A stretch of 64,000 nucleotides of DNA from Taudactylus pleione (Eukaryota; Chordata; Amphibia; Anura; Myobatrachidae): contig JAUIMM010000016.1 in assembly GCA_031769625.1 (NCBI GenBank), forward strand, positions 17,848,501 to 17,912,500, read 5' to 3'. Position 1 is the first letter of the stretch, and each line of letters begins with the position of its first letter. The position numbers were made by a program, and so were the translations under genes. Positions 46,279 to 57,293 of the stretch are shown one piece after another. Under the pieces are notes generated by a model. The model was given only the letters and a program-made list of their open reading frames with translations. It had not been told where the DNA came from and made no database searches.

Positions 46279-47102
46279 GTTTGACCCAAACTACAGTGTT
46301 TATACCTAATGTGTTTGTGTTTGTTTGCGAACATCTAATTTATTTATTTTTCTTTCACCATCTTCTGTTTGTTCACATAATCTTTGCCACTCCAACGCTC
46401 ACTACTTCCTGCTACCCTTAGCAAACCTGGATCTGGTGATTTTGGCCATATATTCTGGAACCCATATCGCAACGCCATGTTTGTGGAATCATGTTGGCAT
46501 GGTCCTTCGTCAACCAGTTCTTGATTGTTTTTTTTATTTAAATATTTTATTTGTATGTGTTGTATTTGAGATTATCACTGGTTTTTTTGGGGGGGACTGA
46601 CCACTTTGATTTCTCATTTATGTTGTGAATAAATGTTTGGAGAGTGAAATGGTCTTCCTTTTTTTGGACGTTAACAGCAAGTGTAACCAGGTTAACACAC
46701 CTTACATTTGACTAAGGGGTAATCCAGTACTGACACCAGTTGATGTAAACTGAAATATGTTTGCAGGTTCCCAACCCACACCAAAAGGCAGCCTGTCCAA
46801 ACCTTTGCATTTTGAAGATTGGCCTAAGCAGCTTGCACACCAACTAGGAACCTGTAAAATGGCGAAATATCTAATTGACACTACACCCAAAAAGGGAAAT
46901 GACATTGTTACTGTTATGTGTTTCTTGTGGCTGTTTAACATACAAATACAAAATACAATCTAACTTTTAAAAAAGGGAAATCCTTGCAGGAACAGTCTAC
47001 TTATGTCAGGGAAAACTATTTTTGTTTTTGAAAAAAAGAATGAGCCAGAACGTATATTAGAACTACAAAATTTATTTACAAAACGAAAATAAACAAAAAA
47101 AA
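46279..47102. other. Spacer between transposase and protein B 3' ends
   Basis: Convergent 3' regions. An AATAAA at about 46630 could serve the transposase transcript; reverse-strand signals for protein B are likely in the A/T-rich 47030-47100. No additional gene seen. Confidence 0.5.
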
Positions 47103-48660
47103 CTACTGGCGAAGGATGCCAGACAGCCGGTCAAGGCCCACAAGAATGCCAATGACATGTTGGCGCATCTGGCCAACACAATCGTCCACCTCTTGTCGAC
47201 GCCTCTGTTCCTCTGTGGGTGAGAAAAGTGTGTGGATTAATAAAACAATAGGGAATCCACATTTAAAAAACAAAAACACAACGAAATCACTCCTAAACCG
47301 AAAAAAGAAAAACCAAAACAAAAAGGGGGTGCTGCCAAAAATACAAGGCCTATGTACAAATTCACACAGGTGTGATATGTGTATGTTGAAATCAGCAGGA
47401 AGAGGTAAAGGCAAACTGCTAAATCACCAAAAGTAAACCAAACAAGCACGAATAAAGGCACGACACATGATTACATACAAACAGTTTGTGGTTAAAAAAA
47501 AATGAGAAAGAAAAACATACCGGGAGCCAAAACGGGAGCTCCGGAAGTCCCTCCATGTTCCTCCTCGGAGGAGCCTTCATTCCCCAAAGAACGGGGAGGG
47601 GTAATGATGGACTCCGGGGAGGGGGTAATTGGAAGAGGGGTGGGTGGAGGAGAGGGGGAAGTGGGACGGAGGGGAAGGAGGCCCGACAGTTCCGGGAGAG
47701 GGTCTGGGAAGGCTGGGGAGGAGTGGGGTATAGGGGAAATATTTGGGTTGGAGTGTTGGCTGGGGGTTGGGGATAGTGGCCGGGAACGTCGTCTGGCCGG
47801 ACGGTGACGGCGTAGTCTTGGCTGTCCTCCTAAAATATGTCAAACAAATTGAGGTTAGTTTCTGGGCAAATCCGGGACCCAAATAAAAAAAAAAAAAACA
47901 GCAACAAAAAACATGCAAATAGGAGTAGAATGAAAAAAACAGAAATAGAGGGAAAACAAGCACACGCTGATATGAGGACAAATAATTAATAGGACAGACA
48001 GGAAAACATGCACACGCAGATATGAGGACAAATAATTAATAGGACAGACTGGAAAACATGCACACGCAGATATGAGGACAAATAATTAATAGGACAGACA
48101 GGAAAACATGCACACGCAGATATGAGGACAAATAATGAATAGGACAGACAGGAAAACATGCACACGCAGATATGAGGACAAATAATGAATAGGACAGACA
48201 GGAAAACATGCACACGCAGATATGAGGACAAATAATTAATAGGACAGACAGGAAAACATGCACACGCAGATATGAGGACAAATAATTAATAGGACAGACA
48301 GGAAAACATGCACACGCAGATATGAGGACAAATAATTAATAGGACAGACAGGAAAACATGCACACGCAGTTTGCCCCACAAACACAAACATGAAAACCAC
48401 AATACATAACACTTACTTTCAAGGATCTGCATGCGAAAGCATGCCAGCAAGCGGGGCGTTCGCCGTTGCAGGTCTGACCACCTGCGCTCCAGCTGCCCGA
48501 TGTTGCGGCGTGAACCCAACGACCGCAGGCGGGACCGTGCCTCCGCATACGCGGAGCGCTTCTGACGGTTGGTGATGGGTGGAGGCTGGCTGGTGATCCG
48601 CCTATCCATCACCTCCGTAAGCACCAGCAGCTCGCGCCTGGTGAATGCGGAGGCTCTCAT
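47103..48660 (-). CDS. Harbinger Myb/SANT-like protein B (3 exons, 220 aa)
   Basis: A second, different Myb-like protein in the same transposon. Predicted minus-strand exons are 48660-48417, 47829-47521 and 47212-47103, with GTAAGT and GTATGT donors and AG acceptors; the total of 663 nt is in frame. The start MRASAFTRRELLVLTEVMDRR is Met 48660 (in-frame Mets up to 48690 exist). The N-terminal Myb/SANT-like fold spans about residues 5-78 and includes KRSAYAEARSRLRSLG and GQLERRWSDLQRRT. A Pro/Ser-rich linker (about 85-165) leads to an acidic GSSEEEHGGTSG. The short C-terminal helix (EEQRRRQEVDDCVGQMRQHV, DRLSGILRQ) may mediate partner binding. The first intron holds the 50-bp minisatellite. 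Layout resembles protein A but sequence similarity is low by eye. Function is inferred; it could be an alternative DNA-binding or regulatory subunit. Confidence 0.82.
47951..48369. repeat. 50-bp minisatellite, about 8 units, in the first intron of protein B
   Basis: Units of GGAAAACATGCACACGCAGA, TATGAGGACAAATAAT and TAATAGGACAGACA repeat nearly perfectly every 50 bases. Overlapping long minus-strand frames are artefacts of repeat periodicity. There are no variable spacers, so this is not CRISPR-like. Confidence 0.95.
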
Positions 48661-49332
48661 GATGGCAATGGAGTTTTTCATACAAAACATTTTTGATAAA
48701 GTGTGCCAAAAATTTCTGATTGGCTAAAGTATTTTGGAAATTAACAGGAGCAATTTTATTGGTTAGTGTATGAGTCATGTGTTCAACAGGGCCAGAAATC
48801 TCTGGAGAGTTATGATAGGCTTGATGCAGTGACATGCGTTTGCAAATTTAAATAAAGAAATGAACCCCGGAAAATATGCGGGGATCCACAGCAATAGAAC
48901 AATTGTTTAATTGTGGTTCACATGTTTTTTGAACAATAAAAGCGAATGTTCCATCCGTACGTATTCTGCGGGTAAACACAAACACGGACAAGAGTAAAGT
49001 TTCTTGCATTGTGTTGAAAAAAAAAAAAAATTAAGCTAATTGATACATTGATTGGCATGATACGATTGAGGGAGGTAGGCAGAATAAAGGAGCAGGTAAT
49101 CGACATCTGACAAGGCCACTTCCGGTTTCACTTGTGCGTGCGTTCCCTTCAAGCCATTTCGGGGATGTACGCTCGCTATTTCGCACGCTCGTTAGTTAGA
49201 GGAGGGGTCGCCTGAGTTTAGGGAGGAATTTTAGATGCGAATGAAAATACGAGCGAGCCATTGAATTTAAATAATTTTGTACGTACGCCTAACGTACGTG
49301 CGCCCGCTTGCGAGTGGGTCTGAATGAGGGCC

Positions 49333-51337
49333 AATGTCACTAATTCACTCTGTTAAACACTAACAGCTCTCATTAATCAGACACATGCTTCTTTTATTAT
49401 GACTCAGTCACATTACCTATTGATGACTAGTCACCACTGGTCAGACTATATGCTACTCTGACATAACTGTCGCTTCTGGTTGGCTCCCGCTACTAGAAAA
49501 AGCAGGGGAACCAGGAAGCACCGCAGCTGAATTCCGTGACCAAGCCATACACCGGCGAAACGCACGTCGGTTGGATTCAGGTGCCCCGTGACTGCGCAGG
49601 CGGGACACCCCAACATCAGGTTCAGCTACACCGTTCACACTTTGCACTCCATACACGGAGCTTCTACTAGCTATCGAGACACGCAATTTCTTGCAGTAAG
49701 CAGCATACAGGATGCCTGCTACTCAGTGATTATTAAACAGATGTATCTCTTTTGTTATTTAACATGCATATGTTTCATTCTACATAGAGCAGCATAGTTT
49801 TTATCTTTGATGTATTTCATATGCTTATGTTTCTACTATATCTAGAGCAACATAGCTAGTACTGCTGCACTTCCATATTTAACCCTTTGAGTGCTCCACA
49901 TACGGAGCCTTGATTATCCACAGTGACACTTGATCCTCTGTTGAAGCAATACATGATATATTTGCTTCTCTATGGTTAATAACCAATTGTATTTTATATG
50001 TATGGAATTTATCTGAGTTTTCATTTACTCTGAGTGACATTATTGCTAGAACAACATGTTTTATACCTATTGAATGCTTAATATGTTTATGTTTTCATTC
50101 TATCCAGAACAACATAGCTAGTACTGCTGTACTGCAGTATTTAACCCAGTAAATGCTATACATATGGAGCATTAACTATCTATAGTGACCCTTGATTCTC
50201 TGCTGTAATAATACATGATCTATATGCATCTTTAGGGCTAATAACCAATTGTATTTTATATGCATAGAATTTATCCAAGTTCTTATTTATCCTGAGTGGT
50301 ATAATTACTGCCGCTTTGTTCCTTATATTTCACTTCTGGAGTCTCATATATTAACATCATATTTATGGGATTTAGTCTCCACAAATATTGAAACTACCTC
50401 AAATAGAGGAAGATACCAATATACTGTTTGTTTTATAATAATTGCTGTATATCCTCAGTGAGGGGTTAATAATTAACATTGCTCACTTTTAATATTATTT
50501 TCCCAGGGGCTCCCATACCGACCCTTTAACCCTCTAATATGCTGTCCACTACCGTTTGGCAAGACAGTAGGTAGCAGAGACTTGGGTTGATGTAGGAAAC
50601 CACTGTCTACACTCGTGTTTTTCTAAGGGATTACTGCACATAGGAGATCTCTCACTCATCCTCCTCTGTATTCATACATGAGAAGGAGCAGCAGAGCCTG
50701 TGATCAGAATCTTTATCCCAGACTTTTCCTCACACTTCTTTTGATGTTTTTTCTAACAATCTTTTTCCCAGTGACCCGCATACCAACCTGAGAATCCTCT
50801 CATTGGTTAACCAATGTGTATTGCACAATAACCAACAGCAGAGATTGGGGCTGACAAAGTGGATCACTGTAGACTTTTTTCAAGGGGTGCTTGCACTAGC
50901 AGATCTCTCATTCCCTCTCCTCTACATTGTATGAGAGGCGACAGCAGAGCCTAGTTGCACATTTGGAGACACCCAACTTTATCTATTATCTGTATTTTTA
51001 GGTTTCTTTATTTGCCGATCTAAATAGTGATGGTGGTCATTTCGTGTCCTATTGTAGGACCAATTTTTGACAAATCACTTGAACCTGATGTTTTTTACAT
51101 TATAATTTTAACGTATATGTTAGTGATGTATTTTTGTAAATTCTGTGTTATTTCGCCTTATATATGTTAAGACAACCATAGTGATGTTTAATATATTTCA
51201 GTTTTATGTAATCTGTTTATAACTATTCAGTATTTGTTATGTGTACTTGTCAGTCATTTTACTTTGTCTATTATTTACCCATTAAAGGTTAAGTTTTATT
51301 TAAGGTGACATAATGCTAATTTGAGTGCTCTCGTTAT
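49333..51337 (+). other. 3' non-coding region of the Penelope-like element, second part
   Basis: Continues the element after the Harbinger. It contains several degenerate internal duplications: the AACATAGCTAGTACTGCTG blocks at about 49850 and 50110, and the GGTAGCAGAGACTTGGGTTG against CAACAGCAGAGATTGGGGCT blocks at about 50570 and 50840. A GGCGAAACGCACGTCGG motif at 49554 resembles a degraded hammerhead core. No coding sequence. Confidence 0.6.
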
Positions 51338-51564
51338 AGTCTTTTTTTGTGGTTGGTCAAACCTTCCACAATTTTCTTTTTCAATGGTTATTTTAGTCTG
51401 AGAAGCACCTCCACAGTTTAATATACCCTGAGAGGTATGATGGATTATATAGTGGGTGTAGCAACTTTTATTCACCTTTCACAACCTATTACTTTGTTAT
51501 AAGGTGAAATCCAAAACTTGTGTGGTGATATTCCCTACTTCCCCTGTCCTTTCCTTTATACATA
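51338..51564 (+). repeat. Right terminal direct repeat (pLTR) of the Penelope-like element
   Basis: Second copy of the repeat at 37085-37311, followed by CATCAGTTCTATCTGATACA, which is the inverse of sequence at the left end, and then the 14-bp target copy. Confidence 0.9.
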
Positions 51565-51591
51565 AAGCATCAGTTCTATCTGATACAATCA

Positions 51592-53246
51592 GTCATCATC
51601 CCGCTGTCGGATTCTCGCCGGTTTTGGATGCAATAAAAGGTCCCCGCGTTGCCCCATTTTTCACTCCGGCTGTGGACAGTGAAGAGGGAGGGTGGGAGTT
51701 GTGTTGCTGTTGTCGTCCATAGGGGATGTGTCCTCTCCAAAGTCCATAGGGACTGGCTGGGCTGTGTTGTGCAGTCAGTTGTCCATAGGGGTTGTGTCCA
51801 CTACAAAGTCCATAGGGGCTGGCTGGGCTGTGTTGTGCACAGTCCCATAAAGGTTGTAGTCCTAAAGGGGTGCTGTAGTGTTGTCCAGGGGGTGCTCTGT
51901 CCATCAGGGGTGCTGCCCCCAAGTGCAAAAAAATTATTCTTTTTTTTCTGTTTGTGTGCGCTGTAGCCACACGTGCATCAACAAAGTAGCATAGTCAATC
52001 GTGCGCCTGTGTCATAAATCAAGGGCCATGCTCTGTCCATCAGGGGTGCTCCCCCCAAGTGCAAAAGAAAAATATTTTTCTGTTTGTGTGCGCTGTAGTC
52101 ACACGTGCATCAACAAAGTAGTGCCAAGCGTGCACCTGTGTCATAAGTAAAGGGCCGGCTGGCTTGTCTCTTGTAGGGTGGTGTAACCCCCAAAGTGCGC
52201 TCGAAAAAAAAAAAACTTATGTGTTTGTGACTTGTGTGTGCTGTAGCTGCTAGTCCATCTACAAAGTAGCACCAAGCGTGTGCCTGTGTCATAAGTAAAG
52301 GGCCAGCTGGCTTGTCTATTGAAGGGTGGTGTAACCCCCAAAGTGCCTGAAAAAAAAAAAAAAATCTTTTTCTGTGTTTGTGTGTGCCTCAGCCGCACAT
52401 GCATCAATATCACATAATGGAGGACAAAAGTTTGTCCGATAAAAATAAAATAGGGAAAGGTCAAGAACCACTTCCTCCTAGTGCTGAAACTACTGCCACT
52501 AGTCATGACATAGATGATGAAATGCCATCAATGTTGTCTGCCAAGGCCGATGCCCTATGTCATAGTAGAGGGCATATAAAATCCCAAATGGCAAAGTTCA
52601 GGAAAATGACCTTAAAAAATAAATGTAAATTGTCTGAGGAGAAACGTAAACTTGCCAATATGCCGTTTACGACATAGAGTGGTAAGGAACAGCTAAGTTC
52701 CTCCCCTATGTTCATAATTAGTGTTTCAGATTCACATGACGAAGGAAGCCCTCCTCCTGCTACAAAAATCAAACAATGTTAAGCTGGCAAAAGCACAGCA
52801 AAGAACTGTGCTTTCTAATTCTAAGAAGATATCACAAATCCTCATGGAGAGTCCAAGTGTGGCAATGGTTGCGGTACCCGACCTTCCCAACACTGGACGG
52901 GAAGAGGTGGCTCCTTCCACCACTTGCACGCCCTCTGCAAGTGCTGGAAGGAGCACCCACAGTCCACTTGCTGATATTCAAATTGAAGATGTCACTGTTG
53001 AAGTACAACAGGATGAGGCTATTGGTGAAACTGACGCTGAGGAGGAAGTTGACGAGGAGGATTCTGATGGTGATGTGGTTTGTTTAAATCAGGCACTGGC
53101 GGAGACAGTTGTTGTCCGTGGGATGAAAAGTCCATCATGCTCATGCCTGGGCAGAAGACCAAACATTCCACCTCTTTGATCTGGAAATATTTTTATCCAA
53201 ATCCGGACAACAACTGTCTTGGCATATGTACCATATGTAAAGGTGG
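51592..53246 (+). mobile_element. hAT-1 body, first part (5' region and start of transposase gene)
   Basis: Picks up from the target site GTCATCATCC and runs parallel, inverted, to hAT-2. It contains short CCATAGGGGCTGGCTGGGCT repeats (51715-51840), then about three copies of a roughly 150-bp tandem unit (51900-52400: GTGCGCTGTAGCCACACGTG, CAACAAAGTAG, AAAGGGCCGGCTGG). The coding start follows at 52419. It is interrupted at 53246 by the Ty3/gypsy element. Confidence 0.85.
52419..53246 (+). pseudogene. hAT-1 transposase N-terminal half (BED-type), broken
   Basis: Frame begins MEDKSLSDKNKIGKGQEPLP and parallels hAT-2's MEDKNLSDKNKIGKDQEPLP. A TAG after NMPFTT (52675) and at least two frame changes follow. 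The acidic stretch EEEVDEEDSDGDVV is at about 53040-53085. The zinc-finger start is MPGQKTKHSTSLIWKYFYPN with CTICKGG at about 53225-53245. The Ty3/gypsy element is inserted exactly in the codons for this CxxC segment. The finger continues at 58825. Confidence 0.85.
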
Positions 53247-53914
53247 TGTCACGGCTTGGCGTGCGCTTGGACCCGGAGTGGAGTCGGATGAGGAATGAGG
53301 ACCTGTTTGCTGGTACTTGAAGGCAGCCGGCCTTAGGGGAGTATGACTCATGAAGCAGTGGCACGCAACGGGATCAGAACCAGGCTGCGAGACACTGGCG
53401 GAACTTAGAGACCCGGGGTAGGCTGGGTATAGCAGGTAGACAGGATCAGGAGACAGGTAGTAACAGGAGCAAACTGCACCAAGGCTGAGAGGGGAGTCTG
53501 CTGAAACACACTGTTACTGACACTTTAAATGAGCAAAGGAGCACAGAGAACTAGCTCACAGCATACGCTGTGATAGACGTTGCACTGGCAACTAAAGAGC
53601 CTCTGGACAGCCCTTTAGTACCCTCAGGTAGTGCAGGATTGGTTGCTAGCCTCCCCAGCCCAGACTGAACCTGATTGGCCAGAAACGACATGTGACCCAA
53701 ATCCAAGATGGCCGCGCCCAGTGGTCACAGCATGGAAGCTCTGCCAGTCTCAGCCCCTCTCACCTGCCTCCAGATGGAAGCCCTTGGTCTGCGGAGACTC
53801 ACAGCACCCAGCGCTATTCTCCAGGAACCTGCACCTCTGCTGGAAACACCATGCCACAGAGCCCGGAGCGGTAAGCGCCGCGATCTCAGCAGCCTATCAC
53901 CCCTGGTCGTGACA
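53247..53914 (-). repeat. 3' LTR of the Ty3/gypsy element
   Basis: Adjacent internal sequence on the minus strand ends with a polypurine tract AAAGGAGGGGGTAC just before the LTR. Confidence 0.93.
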
Positions 53915-54000
53915 GTACCCCCTCCTTTAGGCGTGGCCTCAGGACACTTCTTGGGTTTACCAGGATTCTCAGAGTGAAACTTAAGCACTAGGCGAGGAGC

Positions 54001-57000
54001 CTAGACATCTTCAGCTTTCACCCAGCAACGTTCTTCGGGACCGTAACCTTTCCAATCCAGTAGATATTGGCGTTGCCCATAACGAAAACAAGAGTCCAGG
54101 ACCTGTTTGATCTCGAACTCTACACCCCTCTCAGTCAAGACTTTGGGGGAGCGTGGCAGAGTCGAAAGCGATTCAGGATGAGCGGTTTCAGCAGGGAAAT
54201 ATGAAAGGAATTTGGTATTTTGAGGTAAGACGGAAGTTTTCATTTATAGGCTACTGGATTGATCACTTGAACGATGGGAAAAGGACCGATGAAACGAGGA
54301 GCAAATTTCATAGACGGCACTTTAAGGCGAAGATTACGAGTGGATAGCCATACTAAGTCACCTGTTTTTAGGTTGGACACCGCTCTCCTTTTTTTGTCCG
54401 TTGTTAATTTATATCGAAGAGAGGCTTTTTGTAAGGAGGAATGGACCTGAGTCCAAATCTGAGAGAATTTCTGTAGGGTGGAGGTCACTGCTGGTACAAT
54501 CGAAGACTGGCAATTCTTGAAACTCTGGTACTCTGGGATACAGTCCAAAAACTACAAAGAATGGGGTTTGCCCCGTAGATGAATGATAGGAGCTGTTATG
54601 GGCAAATTCGGCCCAGGGTAAGGTGTCCGCCCAGTTGTCTTGTGATGAAGACATGTGAATTCTTAAGAAAGTCTCAAGGTCTTGATTGACCCTCTCTGTA
54701 GACCCGTTAGACTGAGGATGGTAAGCTGTTGAAAAATTCAGTTTGATTTGAAAGATAGAACATATAGCTCTCCAAAATCTGGCTACGAACTGTACCCCTC
54801 TATCAGAAACAATCTCAGTTGGAAGTCCATGGAGACGGAAGATGTTGTCGACGAATAACTGAGCCAACTCTGAGCAGACGGCAACTTCTTGAGGGGAATG
54901 AAATGAACCATTTTGGAGAAACGATCCACTACTACCCAGATGGTGGTAAACCCATTAGAAACAGGTAGATCCGTTACAAAGTCCATGGAAAGGTGTGTCC
55001 AAGGATGGGTTGGTACTGACAGAGGTAGGAGTGTGCTGGCAGGAACCTTTCTGGATGTTTTATGTTGAGCACACTGTGGACAGGAGGCGATAAAAGCTTC
55101 AATTTCCGACTTCATAGCAGGCCACCAGTATGATCGTTGCAGGAATTCCAAGGTCTTGCGTATGCCCGGGTGTCCGGCAAAACGAGAGGTATGAGCCCAC
55201 TTCAAAAGTTGCTTGCGCATATCTGAGGCCACAAATGTCTTCCCGGGAGGAGGTTGAATGCAAGTGGTAGTGAATACTCTGGAGTCTAGAACTGGAGTTT
55301 CCTTATGACTTTCGGAAGATGCGTCGGAGGAGAGTGATCGAGAGAGGGCATCTGCTTTTTGATTTAGTGAGCCTGGGCGAAAAGTTAAAGTAAAATTGAA
55401 ACGAGAAAAGAATATTGACCATCGAGCCAGGCGGGAACTCAGGCACTGAATATTTTTTAGGTATAGGAGATTCCGATGATCTGTATAAATGGTGATGGGA
55501 TACATCGCGCCCTCAAGAAGATAACGCCACTCTTCAAAAGCTAGTTTCACAGCCAATAATTCCTGCTCTCCAATGAGATAATTCTTTTTTGCTTGGGAAA
55601 ATTTCTTTGAGAAGAAGCCACAGGGATGAAACTTGCTATCCTCGAGTTTCTGGGATAGTACTGCCCCTACCGCTTCAGAAGAGGCGTCTACCTCAAGAAA
55701 GAATGGGGTAGTTAATGTTGGGTTGTCTCAGCACGGGGGTGGAAATGAAGGCTTGCTTTAAGAGTTGAAAGGCAGTTTCAGCCTCTGGAGGCCATCGGGA
55801 TGGATTTGCCCCCTTGCAAGTTAGGGCGGAAATGGGTGCCATGAGAGTGGAAAATCCTTTGATAAACCTTCGATAATAATTTGCGAAGCCCAAAAATCTT
55901 TGTACTGCCTTCAAAGAATTCGGACAAGACCAGTCCAATATTGCCTGAACTTTCTGGGGATCCATTTCAAGGCCGGCACCTGAAACGATGTAACCTAAAA
56001 AGGGAACTGAGGGAACTTCAAATACGCATTTTTCAGCTTTGCAGTACGGGTGGTTCTTTCGTAGGCGAGTTAACACCTCCTTGACTTTTGATCGATGTCT
56101 GACAATGTTGGAGGAGAATATCAGAATATCGTCGAGGTATACTACCACAGAGATATATAGTAAGTCCCGAAAGATCTCATTCACAAAGTTTTGGAACACA
56201 GCAGGAGCGTTACAGAGACCAAAAGGCATTACCAGGTATTCAAAATGCCCGTCTCGAGTATTGAATGCTGTTTTCCATTCGTCCCCGGCTCGTATCCTAA
56301 TGAGATTGTAGGCCCCTCTTAAATCCAGCTTGGTAAAAATAGTAGCACCTTTTACTCGATCGAAAAGTTCGGTAATGAGGGGTATCGGGTAGCGATTTTT
56401 GATGGTTATATCGTTTAAGCCCCTGTAATCGATGCAAGGACGCAGGCCTCCATCCTTCTTAGACACAAAAAAGAATCCTGCCCCTGCCGGTGAGGAGGAT
56501 GGTCGAATGAACCCCTTTTGCAGGTTCTCCTGGATGTATCAGCTGACATGGCTTCAGTCTCGGGTAGGGAGAGTGGGTAAGTACGACCTCGCGGAGGAGT
56601 TTTACCAGGAATCAACTCAATAGGACAGTCCCACTCCCAATGAGGAGGCAGAATATCGGCTCCGGGCTTACAGAAGACATCAGAGAAGGAGCGATACTGG
56701 TAGGGAATTGGAGTAGTGGTTGCAATGTAACTACCTTTGACGGGTTTGATTTGAGGAAGGCAGGATACTTGACATGTTTCTCCCCAGGACAAGATCTGCA
56801 TGGTGCCCCAATCAATATTGGGGGAGTGCTTGCGTAACCAGAGATATCCAAGGATGACCTCATGGGAGGCTTTGGGAATTACTAGGAATCGGATAGTTTC
56901 AGTGTGGAGAGCTCCGATACGAACTGGCACAGGAAGGGTACGTTGAGAGACGATTCCGTTGGTAATCTGAGTGCCATCTACAGCAGATAGAGTGATGGTG

Positions 57001-57293
57001 TGGTCGAGAGAGGAGACAGGAAGCCGGAGCCTCTGGACAAGTTCAGCGGTGATAAAATTGTCAGCGGCCCCTGAATCGAGGAGAGAAAGAACAGTTTTAG
57101 AACCAGTGGAGATCTCAAAAGTAATGGAGAGGGTAGATTCATTTTTTGACGGAGACGGAGACATCACTCCTAACCTGGTGTCTCCGGCACAGATTAGGAT
57201 CGGGAGTTTCCCGGATGACGTGGGCAGGCTGCAACCATATGGCCGGTCTCCCCCCAGTACATGCATAGATTTTCTCGTCGGCGTCTTTGCCAT
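54001..57293 (-). pseudogene. Ty3/gypsy pol (protease, RT, RNase H, integrase, chromodomain), frameshifted
   Basis: Pol copies retrotransposon RNA into DNA and integrates it. In order on the minus strand: aspartic protease with LLDSGAADNFI (about 57080), RT with [19 protein letters not shown] (about 56430) and the catalytic [11 protein letters not shown] (about 56140), RNase H with ITIYTDHRNLLYLK (about 55490) and FRPGSLNQKADALS (about 55375). Integrase has the zinc-binding HPGIRKTLEF and CPQCAQH (about 55090), catalytic D in LSMDFVTDLP and WVVVDRFSK, and E in YHPQSNGSTERVNQD (about 54690). A C-terminal chromodomain has [23 protein letters not shown] and CWVKAEDV (about 54130-54010), placing it in the chromoviruses. 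At least four frame breaks occur (near 56420, 55600, 54830, 54440). The start overlaps the gag end in another frame, as expected for frameshifted expression. Confidence 0.9.

Larger units (their letters stand above)
41805..49332. mobile_element. PIF/Harbinger transposon, apparently complete (7528 bp, three genes)
   Basis: Ends GGCCCTCATTCAGAGCC and, inverted, GGCCCTCATTCAGACCC. Flanking 3-bp duplications are AAT (41802-41804, 49333-49335). Contents in order: Myb/SANT-like gene A on - (42839-44124), a 48-bp tandem array, DDE transposase on + (45157-46278), Myb/SANT-like gene B on - (47103-48660) with a 50-bp minisatellite in its first intron. All three genes stay open across consensus splice sites, so the copy looks young and possibly autonomous. 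Harbingers are generally described with a transposase and one Myb-like protein. Confidence 0.93.
36841..51591 (+). mobile_element. Penelope-like retroelement with terminal direct repeats, split by a Harbinger
   Basis: The insertion lies between 14-bp copies of GTCATCATCCYGCT (36827-36840, 51592-51605; one mismatch), and the joined flanks recreate the uninterrupted hAT sequence seen in hAT-2. It carries a GIY-YIG/RT coding region (37471-40784), direct repeats near both ends (37085-37311, 51338-51564), and an inverted pair near the left end. Subtracting the Harbinger at 41805-49332 leaves about 7.2 kb. Its termini also contain an inverted match: TATCAGATAGAACTGAT at 36945 against ATCAGTTCTATCTGATA at 51569. 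Confidence 0.88.

Noticed and set aside
47951..48369. Possible CRISPR-like array
   Set aside because: Units are contiguous with no unique spacers, and the setting is a eukaryotic transposon intron.
47986..48690. Long minus-strand frames with a repeated ICPHICVCMFSCLSY-like motif
   Set aside because: Produced by the 50-bp minisatellite. Only the Myb/SANT-like part near 48417-48660 is a real exon, and splicing removes the repeat.
53631..53912. Overlapping frames in the LTRs (repeated at 58602-58896)
   Set aside because: They appear identically in both LTRs and have no gag or pol features, so they are by-products of GC-rich LTR sequence.
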